DNA of 11,606 nucleotides, taken from the NCBI GenBank assembly GCA_043818395.1, contig JBDRFZ010000042.1:1-11606 (forward strand), read 5' to 3'. This stretch comes from JBDRFZ01 sp043818395. GTDB lineage: Bacteria; Patescibacteriota; Patescibacteriia; 2-12-FULL-60-25. How positions within the stretch are numbered: the first letter of the stretch is position 1; each line of letters starts with the position of its first letter. The position numbers were made by a program, and so were the translations under genes. Positions 1 to 6,200 of the stretch are shown one piece after another. The notes under the pieces were generated by a model that was not told the DNA's origin, did not search any database, and saw nothing but the letters and a program-made list of their open reading frames with translations.

Positions 1-104
1 GGATTATATTTTTCTATTAATTCCAGCTTCCAATTACGATTCCATTTCTTCATCTGCTTCTCTCTAAGAATAGCGGCCGAGATATTCTCTGTATCTTCAT
101 AATA
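1..104 (-). pseudogene. C-terminal remnant of a small GIY-YIG endonuclease (5'-truncated, runs off the left edge)
   Basis: The minus-strand frame from 104 down to 1 is open and begins YYEDTENISAAI. It continues with REKQMKKWNRNWK and ELIEKYNP at the window edge. The signature REKQ-x-KKW-x-R-x-WK-x(2)-LIE-x(2)-NP is the characteristic C-terminal half of small GIY-YIG proteins (UPF0213/YhbQ-like, usually 80-100 residues). In intact proteins YYE is preceded by about 50 residues carrying the GIY and YIG strands and the catalytic Arg. Here an in-frame TAA (105-107) stands directly before YYE, and the upstream DNA is AT-rich or repeat sequence with no trace of the catalytic half in any frame. The only in-frame ATG (51-53) would leave a fragment without active-site residues. 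I read this as a gene decayed or cut by a rearrangement near the repeat at 156-199. The final residues lie outside the window. Family match is confident; pseudogene status is inference. Confidence 0.75.
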
Positions 105-155
105 TTAATAAATAAAAATTTTTTTCATATGACGAAATCGACCCTACCTGACTGG

Positions 156-175
156 ATTCCCGTTTTCACGGGAAT
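156..175. repeat. Palindromic repeat, ATTCCC-N8-GGGAAT type (dRS3/REP-like)
   Basis: A perfect 8-bp inverted repeat (156-163 and 168-175) encloses a 4-nt loop. It fits the ATTCCC-N8-GGGAAT layout of the Neisseria dRS3 element and of similar dispersed intergenic repeats in many bacteria. The flanks (CTGG before, GACGGG after) resemble those repeats as well. It lies 31 bp past the yidC stop codon. It could act as a 3' mRNA-stabilising hairpin, but no T-tract follows it on the minus strand, so it is a poor intrinsic terminator. Whether it is dispersed in this genome cannot be seen from one copy. Confidence 0.6.
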
Positions 176-199
176 GACGGGGACGGATGGGAATGACGG
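170..199. repeat. Direct repeat of 11 bp beside the palindrome
   Basis: GGGAATGACGG occurs at 170-180 and again at 189-199, separated by 8 bp. The first copy overlaps the right arm of the palindrome at 156-175, so the block looks like one full repeat unit plus a partial second copy. It fills most of the space between the palindrome and the yidC stop codon. Confidence 0.6.
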
Positions 200-206
200 A
201 AATCTC

Positions 207-968
207 TTACGACAGCTTCGCTTCCACTTTAGGTGGCGTAGGTCTTTTTAAAAATATCGCTTGTTGGATAACAGTAAGCACACTCATTACGAGCCAGTAC
301 AAAGTCAAACCGCCGGGTAAAGAGATGCCGATGAAAACCGTAACCAGCGGCATGATGTAAAGCATCTGTTTGTTCATGATGGCGGCCATGCTCTCATCTT
401 TAGCGCCTTCAGATCCGGCGACTTCCGGTGGAGGGGGAGATGCGGGACTAGGTTTCTTCATTATCTGCCTGCTTTGTATGAACTGTACTCCGGCTGCCAG
501 TACCGCTAAAACGACGTTAGGCTTAGACAGATCGACTAAACCGAACATCATATTGTTAACAGTCCCCGGATTTGCAACGAAAGGATAGAGTAAATTCAAG
601 CTATGCGAGGTCAATCCGTCATTCAGGGCTCTAAACAAGCCGATAAATATTGGCATCTGAATCAGAAGCGGCAGACAAGACGAAGCAGGGTTAACTTTTT
701 CTTTTTTATAAAGCTCCATGAGCTCTTTGGCTTGAGCTTCCTTATCATCCTTTAAGCGTTTCCGTATTTCGTCAATCTTCGGCTGGACTTCCTGCAGAGC
801 TCTCTGCTGCTTAATCTGCGCGGCCGTAAACGGATAAAGCACGACTTTGGCGATGATCGTAAGAGCAATTATGGCCAAGCCGATATCACTGCCCGGAATG
901 ACGTTATAAAGCCAGATGAGAAGATTTAATATTGGTTGATAAATGAGCGTGTTGAAAAGTGAGATCAT
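207..968 (-). CDS. yidC: Membrane protein insertase YidC/Oxa1 family, short form
   Basis: This 253-residue protein inserts and folds membrane proteins, alone or with SecYEG, in the cytoplasmic membrane. The Oxa1 core is complete. Hydrophobic segments lie at about 5-24, 29-48, 98-115, 147-165 and 203-235. A charged cytoplasmic hairpin (51-93) follows segment 2. The family signatures NPASSCLPLLIQMPIF (93-108) and PGGLTLYW (218-225) with a following IQQ are present. It lacks the large periplasmic domain of proteobacterial YidC, as in Gram-positive, organellar and Patescibacterial forms. Where most homologues carry the groove arginine in segment 2, this one has Lys41 (IIAKVVLYP); lysine keeps the positive charge. 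A Pro-rich cytoplasmic linker (173-190) joins segments 4 and 5. The ATG at 968 lies 6 nt after the nusA stop codon, so the two are co-transcribed. The upstream stretch is AT-rich and has no convincing Shine-Dalgarno sequence. The usual neighbours rpmH, rnpA and jag are absent. Confidence 0.97.
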   Translation of the reverse strand: MISLFNTLIYQPILNLLIWLYNVIPGSDIGLAIIALTIIAKVVLYPFTAAQIKQQRALQEVQPKIDEIRKRLKDDKEAQAKELMELYKKEKVNPASSCLPLLIQMPIFIGLFRALNDGLTSHSLNLLYPFVANPGTVNNMMFGLVDLSKPNVVLAVLAAGVQFIQSRQIMKKPSPASPPPPEVAGSEGAKDESMAAIMNKQMLYIMPLVTVFIGISLPGGLTLYWLVMSVLTVIQQAIFLKRPTPPKVEAKLS

Positions 969-974
969 ATTTTA

Positions 975-2288
975 TTATTCTTTGACTTCACTGGTGTTCT
1001 TTTCTTTTCCATCAGCTTCTTGAACTATTTCCGGAACTTCCGGCGATGCTACCTCCGCTCCCTCTGCCTCAAACTCACCGACTTCCGAGTCTGCCACCTC
1101 ACGCCCACCTTCTTCCACGATAGTTATTTTCCAGCCCGTCAGTTTAGCCGCCAAGCGAACATTTTGCCCGCCCTTGCCGATGGCAAGCGAAAGCTGGTCG
1201 GCTGGTACTTTGATATATGCGAGATGGGTTTCCTGATCTAATTCAACGCTCCCGATTTTTGCCGGACTCAGTGCCGCGGTAATGTATTCGACTTCATCAG
1301 ATGACCACGAAACCACATCAACTTTCTCTCCTCCTAATTCTCGGATAATAGTCTGGATCCGCGTACCGCGCTGACCGATACAAGAGCCGATGGGATCAAT
1401 GGCGCTATCGTTAGCCGAAACCGCTACCTTGGTTCGCGAACCTGCTTCACGTGCAATATTTTTAATTTCTACGATACCGTTCGCTACTTCAGGAATTTCC
1501 TGTGCAAAGATTGCGGCCACTAAACCCGGACTCGAACGAGACAGTCGTATTTCCGGACCCTTAGATGTCATAACCACTTCGCGCAAAATCATCTTAAGTC
1601 TTATCCCCGGAAAATATCTCTCGGTTTCTATCTGGTCTTCCGGCAATAAGATTCCCGAAGCACGGCCGAGATCGATTAACACAAGACGTCCTTCGCGGCG
1701 TTGAACCGTTACGTTCATGAGCTCACCTTCGCGATCTTTGAAGTCACTAAAGATAACATTTCGCTCAGCTTCACGCAGTTTTTGCATGATCACTTGTTTG
1801 GCGGTCTGTGCGGCCATACGCCCAAAAGCAGCCGGCACCGAAAGTTCAACGCGAATTTCTTCTCCGATTTGCGCATCGCTTTTTAAGTCGCGCGCATCGG
1901 ATAACATAATCATGGTTTTTTGATTAAATACGAACTCGTCATCCGTTTTTTCTTCTTCTGGTTCCGGTTTTTCGAGCAGTCGCTCTGCCGCTCTTTGGGT
2001 TGGTGCGGCGGCTCGTTTAGCGGCAGCTGCGGCTTCGAATTTTTCGAAATAATCATCCGGCAGTTCAATATCAGCCACCACGGTTTTCACATCGAATACG
2101 CGGATGCCTAAAGTTCCGCCATCGTATGTTTCGGGATCAAACTGCACTTTAATATTTTGATTTTTATTGCCAAAATCTTTACGAAAAGCAGCAGCCAAGG
2201 CTGATTCCACGGTTTCTAAAACCGATTCGTATGCGATATTTTTTTCGTCGCAGATTTGACGCATGGCTTGTGATATTGGAGATGCCAT
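975..2288 (-). CDS. nusA: Transcription termination/antitermination factor NusA
   Basis: NusA binds RNA polymerase and nascent RNA and modulates pausing, termination and antitermination. The 437 residues show the family order: an N-terminal polymerase-binding domain (1-150, start ISQAMRQICDEKNI), an S1 domain (about 184-250, with RLVLIDLGRASGILLPEDQI), KH1 (about 254-350, loop GQRG at 305-308) and KH2 (about 351-395, loop GKGG at 371-374, then NVRLAAKLTGW). The N-terminal domain carries an Ala/Lys/Glu-rich insert at about 82-120, between the first half and the LSDARDL...IGEEI segment. KH2 is followed only by an acidic, probably disordered tail (396-437); the helix-hairpin-helix AR repeats of E. 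coli NusA (495 aa) are absent. The ATG at 2288 sits at the expected N-terminus, although no Shine-Dalgarno lies upstream: the preceding 27 nt are almost only C, T and A. It is first in the operon with yidC, not beside rimP or infB as is usual. Confidence 0.97.
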   Translation of the reverse strand: MASPISQAMRQICDEKNIAYESVLETVESALAAAFRKDFGNKNQNIKVQFDPETYDGGTLGIRVFDVKTVVADIELPDDYFEKFEAAAAAKRAAAPTQRAAERLLEKPEPEEEKTDDEFVFNQKTMIMLSDARDLKSDAQIGEEIRVELSVPAAFGRMAAQTAKQVIMQKLREAERNVIFSDFKDREGELMNVTVQRREGRLVLIDLGRASGILLPEDQIETERYFPGIRLKMILREVVMTSKGPEIRLSRSSPGLVAAIFAQEIPEVANGIVEIKNIAREAGSRTKVAVSANDSAIDPIGSCIGQRGTRIQTIIRELGGEKVDVVSWSSDEVEYITAALSPAKIGSVELDQETHLAYIKVPADQLSLAIGKGGQNVRLAAKLTGWKITIVEEGGREVADSEVGEFEAEGAEVASPEVPEIVQEADGKEKNTSEVKE

Positions 2289-2321
2289 AGTAGTAAAAGT
2301 AAGTAGTGAATAGTGAGTTGA

Positions 2322-2341
2322 TCCCCCTTCTTACAGGGGGA
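2322..2341 (-). promoter_or_regulatory. G/C-rich hairpin in the nusA leader
   Basis: A perfect 7-bp inverted repeat, TCCCCCT (2322-2328) and AGGGGGA (2335-2341), encloses a 6-nt loop. In the nusA transcript it would form a compact hairpin about 34 nt before the AUG. No T-tract follows, so it is not a terminator. The AGGGGG arm looks like a Shine-Dalgarno sequence but is too far from the start codon to serve nusA. Similar C5/G5 hairpins occur as dispersed intergenic repeats in some genomes; with one copy here this cannot be settled. Confidence 0.5.
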
Positions 2342-2387
2342 GAACGAGAATAAACTTAATAAAGAAACTCGTTCATCCAGAACGAGT
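2342..2387 (-). promoter_or_regulatory. Three-part inverted repeat at the start of the nusA leader (possible operator or RNA switch)
   Basis: In minus-strand order there are three 7-nt elements: CTCGTTC (2386-2380), GAACGAG (2374-2368) and CTCGTTC (2348-2342). The first two form a perfect 8-bp hairpin with a 5-nt loop (2367-2387). The second can instead pair with the third over 7 bp across a 19-nt loop, so the two folds exclude each other. The first hairpin begins about 4 nt after the predicted transcription start and is followed by a T-rich run (TTTCTTTATT). As DNA, the 21-bp palindrome lies where a repressor operator often sits, just past the -10 box. The repeat itself is certain; its function is inference. 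Confidence 0.5.
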
Positions 2388-2397
2388 ATCGGTAAAA

Positions 2398-2426
2398 ATA
2401 ATACACGGTTTATTGACGCCTGTCAA
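2398..2426 (-). promoter_or_regulatory. Sigma-70-type promoter of the nusA-yidC operon
   Basis: On the minus strand a perfect -35 box TTGACA (2426-2421) is followed by a 17-nt spacer and a -10 box TATTAT (2403-2398, 5 of 6 consensus bases). Transcription should start near 2391 and give a leader of about 103 nt. No other promoter of this quality was seen upstream of nusA, and the 6-nt gap to yidC implies one transcript for both genes. Confidence 0.8.
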
Positions 2427-2441
2427 CTTTAGACATAAATT
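2413..2441 (+). promoter_or_regulatory. Probable divergent promoter for the plus-strand orphan gene
   Basis: TTGACG (2413-2418, 5 of 6 for -35) is followed after 17 nt by TAAATT (2436-2441), or after 15 nt by CATAAA (2434-2439). Each -10 candidate matches 4 of 6 consensus bases. The start would fall near 2447, leaving about 20 nt before the ATG at 2468. The -35 box belongs to an inverted repeat (TTGAC, 4 nt, GTCAA; 2413-2426) whose other arm is the -35 box of the nusA promoter, so both promoters compete for the same DNA. The -10 is weak. Confidence 0.4.
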
Positions 2442-2467
2442 CATTTTTAGGTTCCTTGGACAAAACC

Positions 2468-3160
2468 ATGAACAACCAAATACATCGATATTATTGTGAT
2501 ACAAACGGATACTTTCCGCATGTCACAAATTCCGAGCCTATGCGTAGGTTTTTACATTACTTTTGCTCCAGCGCACGTAGATATAGAGTTGTGCCGCTCG
2601 TTATGCGCAACAACAGCCTGGAACTTATTTCTTTTATAACCGGCGTCATGAGCCGAATGAATATTCGAAGCCGATTAGCTATCGCTCGCAGCGATCCTTT
2701 GAAATTAGTGCGTCAAAACCACGACATGGGTGTCATGCTGGTTGAAAAAGGCGAAAGTCTGCCAGAAGATATACAGAAAGCTCTCCTGCAATACCAGGAA
2801 ATACATTTAAGAATCTTAGTTCCACTACTAAGAACTCCGGACACATCTGCCTGGGGGCGAGATTTTACCAAGCTCTGTTCGCCACCAAAAAAATGGCCAT
2901 CTTGGGTCTGTCGAATGCCGGATTGGCTGGCATTAATCCAAGGCATGCTTCAACGATTGCACCTTAAACACCAAGGTTATCCACCATTAAACGAAAGCGT
3001 ATACCACTTTTTATACACTGTTCGTTTCCGTGGTACTGACCAGATATACGCCCTGCTAATAAAAGGTTTCGAAAACTTCAAACGCGACAAATCGCGTCCT
3101 TCGGAAATCATGGCCTCGCATATCATCGACCTTAACGAAGGGACGAGCCCTGCAAAATGA
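2468..3160 (+). CDS. Protein of unknown function, about 230 residues
   Basis: I do not recognise this protein. It is soluble-looking, with no signal peptide or transmembrane segment, basic and rich in Arg and His. Its N-terminus is MNNQIHRYYCDTNGYF. Visible traits are an RRFLHYFCSSARRYR patch, a central charged helix-like stretch (DIQKALLQYQEIHLRILVPL), a Trp/Pro-rich segment (KKWPSWVCRMPDWLALI) and a C-terminal YHFLYTVRFRGTDQIYALL. The reading frame also offers a TTG at 2456. I prefer the ATG at 2468 because it leaves a usable 5' leader and has a weak GGA element 7 nt upstream. It stands alone, divergent from nusA and convergent with the giant gene, with its own candidate promoter and a strong terminator 17 nt after its TGA stop, which supports a real gene. 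The minus-strand reading frame at 2713-2946 within it is a shadow. No function can be assigned. Confidence 0.8.
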   Translation: MNNQIHRYYCDTNGYFPHVTNSEPMRRFLHYFCSSARRYRVVPLVMRNNSLELISFITGVMSRMNIRSRLAIARSDPLKLVRQNHDMGVMLVEKGESLPEDIQKALLQYQEIHLRILVPLLRTPDTSAWGRDFTKLCSPPKKWPSWVCRMPDWLALIQGMLQRLHLKHQGYPPLNESVYHFLYTVRFRGTDQIYALLIKGFENFKRDKSRPSEIMASHIIDLNEGTSPAK

Positions 3161-3176
3161 TCTTTCTCACAAAACG

Positions 3177-3218
3177 AAACACCCCGCAGCTTTCTTGCCC
3201 GCGGGGTGTTTATTTTTT
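3177..3218 (+). terminator. Intrinsic terminator, probably bidirectional
   Basis: A perfect 11-bp stem, AAACACCCCGC (3177-3187) and GCGGGGTGTTT (3201-3211), with a 13-nt loop is followed on the plus strand by TATTTTTT. It ends the orphan gene whose stop codon is at 3158-3160. On the minus strand the stem is followed by CGTTTTGTG after its own TTT, a shorter T-run that could also terminate the giant gene, whose stop lies at 3231-3233. A shared terminator is the usual arrangement between convergent genes. Confidence 0.9.
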
Positions 3219-3230
3219 CGACTTCAATTA

Positions 3231-6200
3231 TTATTGCGCTACGCCGAGCTGGAGAGCGCCTTTATAGACAATCCATGGACGTATCCATTTATTTGAACTG
3301 GAGTAATTATCAGTTTTCGGATCGCAATAGTTAATCGGTAGTATTTTAATTTTTGGATCAGTGTTAGCTGTCAGCATAGAACCATCATAACAACCACCAT
3401 TTTTGAAAATAATCGGCTCAGAACCTATAGCGCCTATGCCCAACACGCCGCTCCCCTGATCTATTTTTCGACATTCACCGGTACACCAACCCCAACTATC
3501 TTTGAGCAAAATGCGCGGAGTAAAGCGACAGGAACTCTTTACCGTATCATAGCATCCACCAGGGGGAGCTAAACCGGATAAACATTTATCGCCTGCGCCG
3601 CACTGCGAATCACTAGTACAGATGCGTGAATTTTCACGTGAACATCGTTTAATTTCTTGAGTATTATTTTGACAAAATGGTATCACACTCCCATCTCTCA
3701 TCTCTTTTCCACAACTATAAACATGTGTAAATTCGAAATAATTTTGCTCGCATGCCATTTCCGTATCACCAAAAGGAATACGCTTAACACATTTATCTTT
3801 TGTAGATTGGTCACAATCTAAATCTGAACTACATGCCTGATATTGATGAGCCTGACAGAAACCAACATCTGCGCATTTTCCACCGGCCGGTGGGCAGTCA
3901 TTATCCGTAGTACAGGTGAGCCCGGGTACAAATTGGCATTCTTTACCTACATTGCAGAAAGGTTTTCTATTTTTCATTTTAACGTCATGGAATTCCTGCT
4001 CATTACTATCTCCCCAATCGATCCACATATCCTTGAGTGCGCCCTGGTCATGTGCCGCCCAGCCATAAAACCTCATGGTTGTCATAGCTTGCCCACCCAT
4101 ATAGGCCAATATACCTTCGGATTGATTATCCAACGAGAAAGCATCCCATTGAGTTACGGGGCATGAGCCAGGAGAAGTACATCCAAAATTCAAATCTGGT
4201 GCAGCAATCTTAGGAGGTCGTGGCGAGTAATAAGCTAAATAGTTAAAATTAGTCGCCGTCTGATTCCAGCCAAGATAATCCGGGGTATAAAAACCCGGAG
4301 TCACGTCTGTAGGTGGTAATGTTTTATCCTGATTCACCGAATCTTTATTCGATATTGATAACTTATAACCGGTTAGGCATTGAGCTTTAAGGGGATCGCC
4401 GCCGCATAAGTCAGTCCTCGGATAATAACCGGCACCATGCGTACATAAATAACAATCGCTATCCAAATCCGTACTATTTGGATTACAAGTTTGAAGATAA
4501 CTGACGTCAGGTTTACAGATTTTCGCTACATCGGGATTATTTAAATCAGTAGGGCTCTTGCAATATTTAGAAGATGCATCAATTTGAGCTTGAGTTATAT
4601 CAGACGGAATGCATCCATCGTCAGTTGTACATGGCGAACCTGCTCGCGCACCACCGGTACAGATACCTACTGTAAAAACGGGGTCACCAAAAAATCTCTG
4701 CATAACACGCCATTCATCAGGCTCAAGCGCAGACCCTGTTTGATAACCCCTTACACCAAGCCCTCTGCAATCCAACCTATTGGCATAAGTAGCATAATCA
4801 TCAGGATTAAAATTTTCACCAACAATATTATCCGTGTCATTACATAACCAAGTTATAGGCTCGTAAGGTCTGTCCCATAAATCAGAATATGCAACGCTCC
4901 TAGCTATAAGAAAATCATCACTACAGTATTCGTCATCAACCGGTGAAACTAAACCATGACTTGCATCACAAGCATAAGTAGATTCACCAACTTCAGCCAC
5001 TTTATGAGATGGAGGTTTTTCACAGTGACCTGGAATAAACAGCCCTCCTACCGAATCGTTATCCGCCTGATCTGCTGGCAAAGTACCCATTAAATCTTTG
5101 GTCAAAACAGCGGCCGCATATGCACCGGGATATCGTTTCAGCATCCTTGCTATTGGCGTATCTCTCAATATAGCTGCTTGATCTATTCCTTCCCGACCAG
5201 ACATGGATGCATATTGATAAAACAATTTAACAAAACCAGCACCTGTTAGATTTTTTCCACCAAGATCCTGCCCCGGTCCTTTATCACCAGCACCGGTTTG
5301 TAAAGGTATACCATGTATCGTATTACTCATTGTAATCCACCAAGTATTGCCTTGTGTTGTTTTGTTTTCAAAGTCTTGACCCGCATCATCGCCAAGTGCC
5401 TTGTATACGTGATAATTGCTTTGCGAAATATCACTACATTCGCCTATGCTGGAATAATCACCCGTTGGACCCCATCTACCATTCCCTAAGTCTTCGTAAC
5501 AAAACATTTGTGACATTCTTATGCCATAATAATCCGGAACCCTACCGTATTTGTAGTAAAGATCCAACTGCCCACTGCTATCTTCCGGTAGATCAGGCGC
5601 ACCTCCCCACGGTTTTTCTGCATTGTATCCTCCCCAATATTCTAAACTAGTAAACTGACAATCCACGTTCTGCGTGCATTTAGCTGACTCAAAACCATTA
5701 TTACATCTACCACCCACGCATGAAGAATGGATATATCCATTCGGATCTTCTGGCACATGCAAATATGGGTCGCTTGAGCCTACGCCAAGTACCATCTTTG
5801 GACAATTCTGATTGTTACCATTCACTAACGTATTATCTTTGATGTCGCATTTCAATCTATTACTACCTTGCCATATACTTTCTAGTTCAACCGCGCCTTT
5901 AGCACACCTATAAGCACCAAAGTCATTTGCCTCCTTCTTACTCATGCCTTGACAATTTTTATCCAGACAGTGATAAAAAACATTTTCATCCTGCAACCAA
6001 TTATCTCTATCTAACTCACAGTAGGTATATTGCGGAGATAACACGTTATCCACCCATCTCATGGGTGCATTGTGGCATACATGGTAACCGGTATAATCAT
6101 CATTAATATTATCATTACAAGGCAAACCTGAATTCACGCCTGATAGCGAATTACATGCGCCATAAGTTTTCGTCGGATCTAATCCACCTGAATCGCACGT

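Noticed and set aside
53..100. Minus-strand ATG at 98-100 starting a 16-codon frame
   Set aside because: It ends at TGA after 16 codons and overlaps the clearly homologous GIY-YIG frame.
156..175. Palindrome as the intrinsic terminator of nusA-yidC
   Set aside because: On the minus strand the stem is followed by CCAGTCAGG and not by a T-run, so it lacks the second half of an intrinsic terminator.
1390..1704. Plus-strand open frame opposite nusA
   Set aside because: It lies antisense to the conserved S1/KH part of nusA, and its product has no recognisable feature.
2367..2387. LexA/SOS box in the nusA leader
   Set aside because: The half-sites are in the order GTTC...GAAC, opposite to the GAAC...GTTC of Gram-positive LexA boxes, and nusA is not a typical SOS gene.
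2456..2467. TTG start giving four more residues to the orphan protein
   Set aside because: It would leave only about 9 nt of leader after the predicted transcription start and has at most a weak AGG upstream; the ATG at 2468 is at least as well placed. It is not excluded.
3158..3160. Recoded UGA (Gracilibacteria-type code)
   Set aside because: The TGA ends the orphan gene 17 nt before a strong terminator, and all other genes keep frame without internal TGA, so the standard bacterial code fits.
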